A stretch of DNA of 64,000 bases from Amycolatopsis echigonensis (lineage in GTDB: Bacteria > Actinomycetota > Actinomycetes > Mycobacteriales > Pseudonocardiaceae), in the NCBI RefSeq assembly GCF_014174495.1, contig NZ_JACJHR010000037.1, positions 19,097 through 83,096 on the forward strand, written 5' to 3'. A program made the translations under genes and the position numbers. The stretch's first letter is position 1; each line of letters begins with the position of its first letter. Under the pieces are notes generated by a model. The model had not been told where the DNA came from. It searched no databases and worked only from the letters and a program-made list of their open reading frames with translations. Of this stretch, positions 8,729 through 16,768 are shown in pieces.

Positions 8729-9483
8729 GCCATGGTCAATCCGCCGCTGACGGACAGGGTCTGGCCGGTGATGTACTCGGCGGCGTCGGAGGCGAAGAAC
8801 GCCACCGCGGCGGCGACGTCGCTCGGTTTGGCCAGTCGCTTCATGGGCACACCGCGAACCATGCCGCCCAGGACCTTGTCCGCGTCCTGGCCAGAGCTGT
8901 CGGCGAACTTGCGCAGCGCCGGGGTGTCGGTCGGGCCGGGGCACACGACGTTGGCGGTGATGCCCTTGGTGGCGACTTCGCGGGCAAGAGTCTTGGTGAA
9001 GGCGATAATGCCGCCCTTCGCGCCCGAGTACACCGCCTCCAGCGACGAGCCGACGCGGCCGGCGTCCGAGCCGATGTTGACCACCCGGCCGAACCCGCGC
9101 TCGATCATGCCCGGCACGACCGCCTGGATGACCCGCAGCGCGCCCTTGAAGTTGATGTCCAGGATGCGGTTCCAGAAGTCCTCGTCGGTGTCGACGAACT
9201 TCATGAAGTCGTCCCAGCCGGCGTTGTTCACCACGACCTCGATCGGGCCGAGTTCCTCGGTCACGGTCTTGACGGCGGCCTGTACCGACGCGGTGTCGGT
9301 GATGTCGGCCTGCACGGCGAGCGCGGTGCCGCCCGCTTCGGTGATGGTCTTCGCGGTCGACTGGGCCGCTTCGAGGTTCAGATCGGCGATGGCCACCTTG
9401 AAGTGCTGTTCGCCCAGGGTCAGCGCGATGCCCTGCCCGATCCCTTGCGCACCGCCGGTGACGAGCGCGACGCGGTTGCTCAT
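8725..9483 (-). CDS. badH: SDR resembling 2-hydroxycyclohexanecarboxyl-CoA dehydrogenase
   Basis: A 252-residue classical short-chain dehydrogenase: TGGAQGIG (9-16), NNAGWD (86-91), Ser139, Tyr152 and Lys156. Asp34 after the second strand favours NAD(H). The blocks NNAGWD, VNIGSDAGRVGSSLEAVY, NVVCPGPTDTPAL and ITGQTLSVSGGLTM match my memory of Rhodopseudomonas palustris BadH much better than generic FabG. BadH oxidises 2-hydroxycyclohexanecarboxyl-CoA to the 2-keto compound, the substrate for BadI, and the BadI-like gene overlaps this one by 4 nt. The true substrate may be a substituted ring. No alignment could be run. Confidence 0.8.
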   Translation of the reverse strand: MSNRVALVTGGAQGIGQGIALTLGEQHFKVAIADLNLEAAQSTAKTITEAGGTALAVQADITDTASVQAAVKTVTEELGPIEVVVNNAGWDDFMKFVDTDEDFWNRILDINFKGALRVIQAVVPGMIERGFGRVVNIGSDAGRVGSSLEAVYSGAKGGIIAFTKTLAREVATKGITANVVCPGPTDTPALRKFADSSGQDADKVLGGMVRGVPMKRLAKPSDVAAAVAFFASDAAEYITGQTLSVSGGLTMA

Positions 9484-9496
9484 GAGGTGTTTCCTC

Positions 9497-10414
9497 TCAG
9501 TTCCAGTTGACAGGTCCGGCGACGATGGAATGGCCGGTGAGCTTGCGGCCCAGGGTGTCCTGCGCGGCGCGGGCGGCGTCGATCAGGCCGGGCAGCGACA
9601 GGCCGGTCTCCACGCCCATTTCGTGGAACATGCTCACCAGGTCCTCGGTGGCGATGTTGCCGGTGGAGCCGGGCGGAACCGGGCAGCCGCCCAGTTCGCC
9701 GAAGCTGGACTCGAAGCTGGCGCAGCCGACTTCCAGGGCAGCGAAGGCGTTGGCCAGGCCCTGCCCTCGAGTGTTGTGGAAATGCGCGGTCACCTCGACG
9801 CCGGGCAGCCGCTCCAGCGCCGCGGCGAAGAACTCCGTGACATAGGCCGGATTCGCCATGCCCGTGGTGTCGCCGAAGCCGATCTCGGCGGCCCCGGCCT
9901 CGGCGAACCGCTCGGCGAGCCCGAGCACCCGGTCCAGCTCCACCTTGCCCTCGTATGGGCAGCCGAACGAGGTGGCGATCACCGCGGCGCAGTCCAGGCC
10001 CTCGGCCTCGATCCGGGCGGCCATCTTGTCGTTGTCGGCCATGGTTTCGGCGACAGTGCGGTTGACGTTCTTCTTGTTGTGCGTTTCCGACGCGGACACG
10101 AAGATCGCGGCCTCGTGGAACTTCTCGCGCACTTTCAGTGCGTTGTCCAGGCCCCGGCTGTTGGGGATCAGCACCATCAGCCGCACGTCGTCAGGCACGT
10201 CGATGCCGTGCAGCACCTCGACCCCGTCGGACAGTTGCGGGATCACGTCCGGCCGCACGAAGCTGGCCACCTCTATGCGCTTCAGCCCGGCCTGGGCGAG
10301 CGCGTTGATCAGCCGGATCTTGTCGGCGGTCGGGATGTGCTCCGGTTCGTTCTGGAAACCGTCGCGCGGGCCGACTTCGCGGATGTGCACGCGGCTCGGT
10401 CGCCGGCTGGTCAT
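9497..10414 (-). CDS. HMG-CoA lyase-like protein
   Basis: A 305-residue DRE-TIM-type lyase. The start GPRDGFQNE holds the metal-ligand Asp18, HFHN (211-214) gives the metal histidines, and LGGCP with Cys244 followed by GSTGNIATED matches the C-terminal loop cysteine of HMG-CoA lyase. The family cleaves 3-hydroxy-3-methylglutaryl-CoA or related 3-hydroxy-3-alkyl acyl-CoAs to acetyl-CoA plus a keto acid. In this operon it may cleave a branched intermediate that plain beta-oxidation cannot process (inference). The ATG overlaps the CoA-transferase stop (ATGA). Confidence 0.88.
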   Translation of the reverse strand: MTSRRPSRVHIREVGPRDGFQNEPEHIPTADKIRLINALAQAGLKRIEVASFVRPDVIPQLSDGVEVLHGIDVPDDVRLMVLIPNSRGLDNALKVREKFHEAAIFVSASETHNKKNVNRTVAETMADNDKMAARIEAEGLDCAAVIATSFGCPYEGKVELDRVLGLAERFAEAGAAEIGFGDTTGMANPAYVTEFFAAALERLPGVEVTAHFHNTRGQGLANAFAALEVGCASFESSFGELGGCPVPPGSTGNIATEDLVSMFHEMGVETGLSLPGLIDAARAAQDTLGRKLTGHSIVAGPVNWN

Positions 10415-11634
10415 GGCTGGACTCCTCTCGACAGGGCTTCCCGGTGTTCGGGCGCGGCGACGGCGACGAGCCGCCGCGCCCGTTCGGCGAGGTCGCAGCC
10501 GCGCAAGGCGGCCGCGCCGTACTCGGTCACCACGTAGTCCACATCGGACCGTGAGGTGGTGACCACGCCGCCGTGCAGAGCCGGGACGATCGTGGAATGC
10601 GAGCCGGCTCGAGCTCGCACGGTGATGATCGACCGCGCCCCGGTGAGCGCGGCGGCGCGGCTGAAGTCCGCCTGGCCGCCGACCGCGCCGAGGTAGGCGC
10701 CCCGGGCGATCTCGGCGCCGACCTGCCCGGTGAGATCGACCTCGATCGCGGAGTTGATCGACACCAGCGACCGGAGACTGGCCAAAGTGGATGGTGCGTG
10801 GGTGTAGCTGGCGGGCCGGAATTCGACCGGCAGCTCCGGCAGGCGGTCGTAGAGTTCAGCGGTGCCGAGCGCGGCGCCGGTGACGATGACACCGGGGTCG
10901 ATTTCCTTGCGGGCACCAGTGAGCACGCCTTTGTCGGCCAGCCGGAGGACTCCGTCGGAGATCATCCCGGAGTGAAAGCCCAGATCGGTGTGCCCCGTCA
11001 GCGCGTCCAGCACCGCCGAGGGCAGCGAACCGACGCCCATCTGCAGGGTGTCGCCGTCCTCGACCAGGTCGGCGACGTGCTGGGCGATGGCCAGTTCGAC
11101 GTCGTCCGCGGCTTTTCCGGGGGCCTGGGCGAGCGGCCGGTCGGTTTCGACCGTGGCGGCGAACCGCTGCAGCGGAATTTTGGGCGTTCCGCGGGTGACC
11201 GGCATGCGGTGGTTGATCTCGGCGAGCAGCACTGGGGTGTGGGCGACGGCGTCCGCCGCGTAATCGGCACCGACGCCGAGCGAGCACAACCCGTCGGCGT
11301 CCGGCGCGGACACCTGGACCAGTCCGACGTCGCTGGGCAGCGAGCGTTCCGCGAAAAGCCGGGGCAGAGCCGAATAGTGGCAGGGCACGACGGTCAGCCG
11401 TCCCTCCCGGCTGAGCTTGCGCAGCTCGCCGAGCGCCCCGTAGGACATCAGCTCCAGCTCGGGCGGCAGCTCCCGGGTGAGCCGCTTGTCCCAGGTGAGG
11501 CCGCAGAACGCCCGGTGCGAGCCGAGCGCGCCGATCTGGTCGAGCAGGGCGTGCACGAGCGGCGTCGGCTCCGCGCTGGCCTGGCCCCACCAGATCCCGG
11601 CGCCCTCGGGAATGAAGCGCTTGAGGTCCATCAT
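10411..11634 (-). CDS. Acetyl-CoA hydrolase/4-hydroxybutyrate CoA-transferase family protein
   Basis: A 407-residue CoA-transferase of the acetyl-CoA hydrolase/transferase family. Visible features are CHYSALPRLF, the LQMGVGSLPSAVLDAL block, an INSAIEVDLTGQVGAE segment and TEYGAAALRG near the C-terminus, all typical of the 4-hydroxybutyrate or succinyl/acetate CoA-transferase group. It would move CoA between acetyl-CoA or succinyl-CoA and a free acid of the pathway. The first ATG of an ATGATG start overlaps the thiolase stop by 4 nt, and its own stop overlaps the lyase start. It could activate the acetoacetate or keto acid released by the HMG-CoA-lyase-like enzyme (inference). Confidence 0.85.
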   Translation of the reverse strand: MMDLKRFIPEGAGIWWGQASAEPTPLVHALLDQIGALGSHRAFCGLTWDKRLTRELPPELELMSYGALGELRKLSREGRLTVVPCHYSALPRLFAERSLPSDVGLVQVSAPDADGLCSLGVGADYAADAVAHTPVLLAEINHRMPVTRGTPKIPLQRFAATVETDRPLAQAPGKAADDVELAIAQHVADLVEDGDTLQMGVGSLPSAVLDALTGHTDLGFHSGMISDGVLRLADKGVLTGARKEIDPGVIVTGAALGTAELYDRLPELPVEFRPASYTHAPSTLASLRSLVSINSAIEVDLTGQVGAEIARGAYLGAVGGQADFSRAAALTGARSIITVRARAGSHSTIVPALHGGVVTTSRSDVDYVVTEYGAAALRGCDLAERARRLVAVAAPEHREALSRGVQP

Positions 11635-12821
11635 CCGTCGAGCCGCTGGATCAGGGTGGCGGTGCCCAGGCCGCCGCCGCAGCACATGGTCACCAGGCCG
11701 AGTTCGGCGTCCCGGCGTTCCAGTTCGGCCAGGATGGTGGCCATCAGCCGGGAACCGGTCGCGCCGACCGGGTGGCCGAGCGCGATCGCGCCGCCGTTCA
11801 CGTTCACCCGGTCCATGTCCGGCTTCAGCTCGCGCTCCCACGCCAGGACGACCGAGCTGAACGCTTCGTTGACCTCGAACAGGTCGATGTCGTCGATGCT
11901 CAGTCCGTTGCGCTCCAGCATCTTCCGGGTCGCGGGAATGGGGCCGGTGAGCATGATGACCGGATCCACGCCGACGGTGGTCTGGTCGAGGATGCGGGCC
12001 CGTGCGCGCAAGCCGTGTTCGGCGGCCGCTTCCCGGGAGGCGAGCACCACCGCGGCCGCGCCGTCGGAGATCGGCGACGAACTGCCCGCGGTGATCCGGC
12101 CGTTTTCCTTGCGGAACGCCGGTTTCAGGCCCGCCAGTTTCTCCAGATCGGTGCCGGGCCGGATGCTCTGGTCACCGCGCAGGTCTCCGAACGGCACCGT
12201 CTCGGCGTCGAACCGGCCTTCGGCCAGTGCCTCGGCGGCCAGCCGGTGCGAACGGACCGCGAACTCGTCCATTTCGGTGCGGCCGATGCCCCAGCGGTCG
12301 GCGATCAGTTCAGCGCTTTCGCCTTGGTGCACAAAGGAATACAGCTCGCGCAGCTCCTCCGGCCACGGGTCGCCGTACAGTTCGGAGATCTTCACCGGCG
12401 AGTCGATCGGCACGTGGCCCATGTGCTCGACTCCCCCGGCGATGACAAGGTCGTGCGTGCCCGAGCCGATCAGCCCGGCGCCCATCGCGATGGCGGTTTG
12501 CGCCGAACCGCAGCGCCGGTCGAGGGTCACCGCGGGCACCTCGGGCGGGTATCCGGCCTGCAGCCAGGCGTTGCGGCCGATGTTGCGGGACTGCTCGCCG
12601 AACGGGGCGGTGCAGCCGATCACGAGATCCTCGACCGCGCCCGGTTCGAGCCCGGTGCGCTTGACGAGTTCGGTGTAGCATGCGGCCAGCAGCGCGTTCG
12701 GGTGCGTGTCGCGGTACCAGCCGCGCTCCGGGTGCGATTTGCCGATCGGAGTGCGCACGGCCTCGGCGAGGAGCACTTCCCGCCCGGCCGCAAGCATTGG
12801 GCTCTTGGCGTGCTTGCCCAT
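11631..12821 (-). CDS. Acetyl-CoA C-acyltransferase (thiolase)
   Basis: A 396-residue thiolase II-type enzyme. The nucleophile is Cys104 in DRRCGSAQTA; further active-site blocks are NEAFSSV, GGAIALGHPVGATG with its histidine, and CCGGGLG with the second cysteine. Length and motifs are complete. It cleaves a 3-ketoacyl-CoA with CoA. The start shares one base with the SDR stop (TGATG) and the end overlaps the CoA-transferase start (ATGA). The group is closest in style to actinobacterial steroid and branched-lipid thiolases, but no substrate can be assigned. Confidence 0.92.
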   Translation of the reverse strand: MGKHAKSPMLAAGREVLLAEAVRTPIGKSHPERGWYRDTHPNALLAACYTELVKRTGLEPGAVEDLVIGCTAPFGEQSRNIGRNAWLQAGYPPEVPAVTLDRRCGSAQTAIAMGAGLIGSGTHDLVIAGGVEHMGHVPIDSPVKISELYGDPWPEELRELYSFVHQGESAELIADRWGIGRTEMDEFAVRSHRLAAEALAEGRFDAETVPFGDLRGDQSIRPGTDLEKLAGLKPAFRKENGRITAGSSSPISDGAAAVVLASREAAAEHGLRARARILDQTTVGVDPVIMLTGPIPATRKMLERNGLSIDDIDLFEVNEAFSSVVLAWERELKPDMDRVNVNGGAIALGHPVGATGSRLMATILAELERRDAELGLVTMCCGGGLGTATLIQRLDG

Positions 12822-13561
12822 CACATCACCGTCCCGCCGTCGACCGGAAGCACCTGGCCGGTGATGTACCCGGCGGCGTCCGAGGCCATGAACACGAAGC
12901 TGCCCGCGATCTCGTCCGGATAAGCCCAGCGCCCCAGCGGAATCCGCGCGAGCGTCTTGGCCGCGAGCTTCTCGTTGCTGCGGATGTTTTCCGTCATCGG
13001 TGTGGCAGCCAGCGGCGCGAGCGCGTTCACGGTCACCTGCCGCCGGGCGAGTTCCTTGGCCAGCGACTTGGTGAGCCCGATGATCCCGGCCTTGGCGGCG
13101 CCGTAGTTCGCCTGGCCGATCGTCCCCTCCAGCCCGGCGGCGGAGGTGACGTTGATGATCCGCCCGGAACCGTCCTCGGGCAGGTAGTCCAGCACGGCCT
13201 GGCTGCACACGAAGCTGCCGACGAGGTGGATGTCGACGATGCGCCGGAACGCTTCCTCGGTCATCTTCGGGAACATCGCGGGCGCGATCGCCCCGGCGTT
13301 GTTGACCAGGATGTGCAGCGTGCCGTCCGTGAGCGCCGCAGCCTGCTTCGCCGCCTCTTGCGCACCGGCGGCGTCACGGACGTCGAGGGCGCGGTACTCG
13401 GCCTTCTCGCCGATGCTCTCGGCCGTGGCCTTCGCGGCCTGCTCGTCGATATCGGTGACCAGCACGCGCGCCCCGGCGGCAGCGAAGGCGCGGGCCACGG
13501 CGGCGCCGATCCCGCTGCCGGCCCCAGTGACGAGCGCCGATCGGTTGTCCAGTCCGAACAT
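12821..13561 (-). CDS. Short-chain dehydrogenase/reductase (3-hydroxyacyl-CoA dehydrogenase candidate)
   Basis: A 246-residue classical SDR: TGAGSGIG (12-19), VNNAGAIAP, the catalytic serine in NVTSAAGLEG, YGAAK for Tyr and Lys, and a C-terminal ITGQVLPVDGGTVM. Asp after the second beta strand (VTDID) favours NAD. Between an acyl-CoA dehydrogenase and a thiolase, it probably oxidises the 3-hydroxyacyl-CoA just before thiolysis (inference from order). Both ends overlap neighbours by one base (TGATG). Confidence 0.88.
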   Translation of the reverse strand: MFGLDNRSALVTGAGSGIGAAVARAFAAAGARVLVTDIDEQAAKATAESIGEKAEYRALDVRDAAGAQEAAKQAAALTDGTLHILVNNAGAIAPAMFPKMTEEAFRRIVDIHLVGSFVCSQAVLDYLPEDGSGRIINVTSAAGLEGTIGQANYGAAKAGIIGLTKSLAKELARRQVTVNALAPLAATPMTENIRSNEKLAAKTLARIPLGRWAYPDEIAGSFVFMASDAAGYITGQVLPVDGGTVM

Positions 13562-14727
13562 CAGTAGCTCCTCGGCAGTCCGAGCACGTGCGAGCCGAGA
13601 TAGTTGAGCACCATCTCCTGGCTCAGCGGTGCGATCTTGAGCAGGCGGGCTTCGCGGAAGTACCGGGCGACGTGGTACTCCTCGGAGTAACCCATCCCAC
13701 CGTGGGTCTGCAGCGCGCGGTCCGCGGCCTGGAAACCCGCGTCGGCGCAGAGATACTTGGCGGTGTTCGCCTCGCGGCCGCAGGGTTTTCCGTTGTCGTA
13801 GAGCCAGGTCGCCTTGCGCAGGGCGAGTTCCGCCGCGTCGAGCCGCGCCAGCGAGTCCGCGAGCGGGAACTGCAGCCCCTGGTTCATCCCGATCGGACGG
13901 CCGAACACCTCGCGCTCGTTGCCGTAGCGCACCGCGGCGCGCAACGCCGCCCGGCCGAGGCCGAGCGCTTCCGCGGCGACCAGCATCCGTTCCGGGTTGA
14001 GCCCGTCGAGGATGTACTTGAACCCTTTGCCTTCTTCGCCGACGCGGTCCTCGACCGGGATCCGCAGGTCGTCGATGAACAGCTCGTTGGAGGTGACGGC
14101 GTTGCGGCCCATCTTCTTGATCGGGCGGATGTCCACTTTGGACCGGTCGAGGTCAGTCAGGAACAGGGTGAGCCCGTCGGTCTTCTTCTCCGCGTCCTCG
14201 AACTTCGTGGTCCGGGTCAGCAGCAGGATCTTCTCCGACTCGACGGCCTTGGAGATCCACACCTTGCGCCCGTTGACCACGTACTCGTCGCCCTCGCGCC
14301 GCGCGAACGTGGTGATCTTCGTGGTGTCCAGGCCCGCGCCGGGCTCGGTGACGCCGAAGCACACGTGCAAGTCGCCGTTCACGATCCGCGGCAGCGTGCG
14401 CCGCTTCAGCTCCTCCGAGCCGTGCACAATCACCGGGTGCATGCCGAAGATCGACAGGTGCATGGAACTGGCCGCGTTCATCCCGCCGCCGGATGCGGAA
14501 ACCTCTTCGAGCAGCAGCGCCGCCTCGGTGATGCCGAACCCGTGGCCGCCGTACTCCTCCGGCGTGGTGATGCCGAGCCAGCCGCCTTTGGCGAACGCGT
14601 CGTAGAACTCGGCGGGGAACTCGTGGGCCGCGTCCTTCTCGAGCCAGTACTGGTCGTCGAATTTCCCGGCCAGCTCCGCCACCGCCTTGCGGATGGTGGC
14701 CTGGTCCTCGGTCAGCTCAAAGTCCAC
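13561..14727 (-). CDS. Acyl-CoA dehydrogenase, first gene of the long operon
   Basis: A 388-residue acyl-CoA dehydrogenase with full N, middle and C domains: CFGVTEPGAGLDTTK (FAD/substrate loop), WISKA, and GGMGYSEEYHVARYFREAR. In place of the usual C-terminal YEGT catalytic loop it has KIAPLSQEMVLNYLG, so the base must come from another residue, as in subgroups that carry Glu elsewhere (inference). It is the first gene of a minus-strand run of about 14 overlapping genes. A TATAGT -10 and a GntR-type operator lie at 14759-14782, leaving a short leader. In a ring-degrading pathway it would introduce the first double bond (AliB-like role, by context only). Confidence 0.88.
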   Translation of the reverse strand: MDFELTEDQATIRKAVAELAGKFDDQYWLEKDAAHEFPAEFYDAFAKGGWLGITTPEEYGGHGFGITEAALLLEEVSASGGGMNAASSMHLSIFGMHPVIVHGSEELKRRTLPRIVNGDLHVCFGVTEPGAGLDTTKITTFARREGDEYVVNGRKVWISKAVESEKILLLTRTTKFEDAEKKTDGLTLFLTDLDRSKVDIRPIKKMGRNAVTSNELFIDDLRIPVEDRVGEEGKGFKYILDGLNPERMLVAAEALGLGRAALRAAVRYGNEREVFGRPIGMNQGLQFPLADSLARLDAAELALRKATWLYDNGKPCGREANTAKYLCADAGFQAADRALQTHGGMGYSEEYHVARYFREARLLKIAPLSQEMVLNYLGSHVLGLPRSY

Positions 14728-14758
14728 AGCGGTTCTCCCAAGCGCTTGATTTGGGCTA

Positions 14759-14782
14759 ACTATATCAAAGGACTGACCAAAA
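14759..14782 (-). promoter_or_regulatory. Promoter and GntR-type operator of the long operon
   Basis: On the minus strand the sequence reads TTTTGGTCAGTCC (14770-14782) followed by TATAGT (14759-14764), a good -10 box. The GGTCAGTCC element differs by one base from the perfect GGTCAGACC palindromes at 15951 and 19909. The same GGGCTAA word occurs just downstream here and at 19892. It lies 32-55 bp upstream of the acyl-CoA dehydrogenase ATG. Confidence 0.6.
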
Positions 14783-14826
14783 CTGTAGACGTCCGCCGAC
14801 GGGCGGCGGAACGAAAACCGGGCCGG

Positions 14827-15876
14827 TCAGGCCGCGGGCAGCAGGGGCAGCTCGCGCGCCAGCCGTTCGTTCCACTCCGCCGGGGCGCCGAACAAACTGC
14901 CATTGAGCTTGGCGCGCTTGTAGAACAACTGCAGGTCGTGTTCCCACGTGTAGCCGATCGCGCCGTGCATGGTCAGCGCGCTGTCCGCGGCACGCACCGC
15001 TTCGGCGCACACCTGAGCCTTCGCCGCCGCCGCGTGCAGGACGTAGTCCTCGTGCTCCTGCTCGACCGCCGCGGCCGCGTAGTAGACCAGCGATCGGGCC
15101 GACTCGACGGTGACCAGCATCGTCGCCGCGGCGTGCTTGACCGCCTGGAACGAGCCGATCGGAACGCCGAACTGCTCCCGCTGCTTGCTGTACTCCACCG
15201 CGAGCTCGAGCATCCGCTCCGCGGCACCCAAACTGTCCGCGGCGACGAGAACCGCCGCCCGCAACGCGATTCGCGACAGCTCGCCGGCAGGCGACGGCAA
15301 CTCCGTCCCGCGTGCGCCGTCGAGCACCACATCCGCCACCGAACGGCTGCGGTCAAGCAACGCGCGCCGGGTGAGCGAAACCTCCTCAGCGTCCACCAGG
15401 TACAGCCGTCCGGCGGCGGGCACCACGAACCGGCGAGCCCGGTCCGCCGCGAGCACCAGGGGCACAGTGCCGCGGAGTGTTCCGCCCTCGGCGACCACCG
15501 TCGTCGCCGCGTCGAGCGGCTTACCCGCGCTGACCGCGAGCGCCGCGAATTCCCCTTCGGCCAAGCAGGCTTCCGCCGCCCCAGCCGGCAACACCGGTGC
15601 GGTCAGCACCGAAGCCAGCCACGCCGAAGAAGGCGCTGCCGCCCTGCCCAGTTGTTCCGCCGCCAAGGCTAGGTCCAGCAAGCCGCCGCCCTGGCCGCCC
15701 AGGGATTCCGGCGATCCGACGGAAAACCAGCCCTCCTCGACGAACCGCTGTTCGAACGGGGCGCTGTCGCCGCTGTCGAGCCAGCCGCGGACGTCTTCGA
15801 CGGCGGCGAAGCGTTCCAGCCAGCCGCGGAAGGCGTCCCGGAACAGCTCCTGATCTTCGGTCAATGTCCACCGCAT
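14827..15876 (-). CDS. Acyl-CoA dehydrogenase family protein (small, FadE-like)
   Basis: A 349-residue acyl-CoA dehydrogenase of the shorter type often paired with a second subunit (compare the ChsE1/ChsE2 style). It shows the SKQREQFGVPIGSFQAVKH block (about 228-246) and HGAIGYTWEHDLQLFYKRAK near the C-terminus. The middle domain is reduced and poor in the normal FAD-loop motif, suggesting it works in a heteromer, perhaps with the enzyme at 18696 or 13561 (inference). It is transcribed divergently from the GntR gene, sharing the 110-bp gap with operator 15951. Its stop lies 44 bp before the next operator. Confidence 0.85.
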   Translation of the reverse strand: MRWTLTEDQELFRDAFRGWLERFAAVEDVRGWLDSGDSAPFEQRFVEEGWFSVGSPESLGGQGGGLLDLALAAEQLGRAAAPSSAWLASVLTAPVLPAGAAEACLAEGEFAALAVSAGKPLDAATTVVAEGGTLRGTVPLVLAADRARRFVVPAAGRLYLVDAEEVSLTRRALLDRSRSVADVVLDGARGTELPSPAGELSRIALRAAVLVAADSLGAAERMLELAVEYSKQREQFGVPIGSFQAVKHAAATMLVTVESARSLVYYAAAAVEQEHEDYVLHAAAAKAQVCAEAVRAADSALTMHGAIGYTWEHDLQLFYKRAKLNGSLFGAPAEWNERLARELPLLPAA

Positions 15877-15950
15877 TGCTCGTGCCTTTCGCCGTCGACG
15901 TCACGATTGCTGGTTCAATACGACCCGACCCAGGGAAAAATGGTAGCTTA

Positions 15951-15959
15951 GGTCAGACC
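15951..15959. promoter_or_regulatory. GntR-type operator between the regulator and a divergent acyl-CoA dehydrogenase
   Basis: GGTCAGACC is a perfect odd-length palindrome within TTAGGTCAGACCTTTA. It is 28 bp upstream of the GntR ATG and 75 bp upstream of the divergent acyl-CoA dehydrogenase. FadR-subfamily GntR proteins bind TNGTNNNACNA-like sites, and this fits. It suggests autoregulation. Confidence 0.6.
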
Positions 15960-15986
15960 TTTAGGCCAAAAAGTGGGGAGACTGAC

Positions 15987-16766
15987 ATGGCGGGCACCCG
16001 ACCACCGGCAAGCAGCACCGGCCGCTCGGCGGTGCGCCTGGCGCCCATGGAGGTGCCCAAGGCTTCCGATGTGCTGGCCGACGACCTGCGGGAACGCATC
16101 CTCGAAGGCGAGTTCGAGGAAGGCACCGCGCTGCCGACCGAGCGCGACCTCGTCACCCAGACCCGGATGAGCCGCACCACCGTGCGCGAGGCGCTGCGCA
16201 TCCTCGAGGTCCAGGGCCTGGTCCGGATCAAGGCCGGCCGCGGCGGCGGCGCCTTCGTCCAGCGGCCGGGCAAGGAGTCCGTGGCCAGTTCGGTGAACCT
16301 GCTCATCCGCGGCCAGCGGGTCCGGCTCGCCGCACTGCTGGAGACCCGCGAGGCGATCGAGCCCTTCTGCGCGAAGCTGGCGGCGCAGCACCGCACCGAC
16401 GCCGACCTCGCCCGGCTCGACGCGGCCAACAAGGCGATCGCGGACGAAAACGGCAGCTTGGCCGATTTCCTCCAGGCCAACGTCGACTGGCACGTCGCCG
16501 TCGCCACCGCCAGCCACAACGAACTGCTGATGGGGCTGATGTCCGCGCTGTCCACGGCGATCTACACGGCCACCGAGAACGAGACGTTCGTCGACGACGA
16601 GGTCCGCCGCACCACGGTGCGCGCGCACAAGTCGATCACCACGGCCATCCGGGCCAAGGACCCGGACGCCGCGGTCCGCCGGATGAACCGGCACGTGCAC
16701 TCCTACGCCCAGGCGGTGCTCGAGGTGGACGAACGCACGGAGATCCCGGTCCCCGGCGAGAACTGA
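15987..16766 (+). CDS. GntR-family transcriptional regulator (FadR/FCD subfamily)
   Basis: A 259-residue regulator. The winged helix (about 25-92) contains LADDLRERILEGEFEEGTAL, PTERDLVTQTRMSRTTVREA and LRILEVQGLVRIKAGRGGGAFV. The helical FCD domain follows, with WHVAVATASHN, a histidine at RAHKSITTAI and RMNRHVHSYA, the metal-site histidines of this group. It starts at ATG 15987 after GGGGAG. An operator-like palindrome just upstream implies autoregulation, and the same word marks the operons at 14727 and at 19868/19933. The ligand is probably an acyl-CoA of the pathway (inference). Its stop nearly touches the end of the convergent ligase gene. Confidence 0.93.
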   Translation: MAGTRPPASSTGRSAVRLAPMEVPKASDVLADDLRERILEGEFEEGTALPTERDLVTQTRMSRTTVREALRILEVQGLVRIKAGRGGGAFVQRPGKESVASSVNLLIRGQRVRLAALLETREAIEPFCAKLAAQHRTDADLARLDAANKAIADENGSLADFLQANVDWHVAVATASHNELLMGLMSALSTAIYTATENETFVDDEVRRTTVRAHKSITTAIRAKDPDAAVRRMNRHVHSYAQAVLEVDERTEIPVPGEN

Positions 16767-16768
16767 GC

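Noticed and set aside
6941..10537. A 1198-codon open frame on the plus strand
   Set aside because: It is antisense to four clear catabolic genes (crotonase, MenB/BadI-like, BadH-like, HMG-CoA lyase-like) and has no family motif. Long antisense frames are expected at this G+C content.
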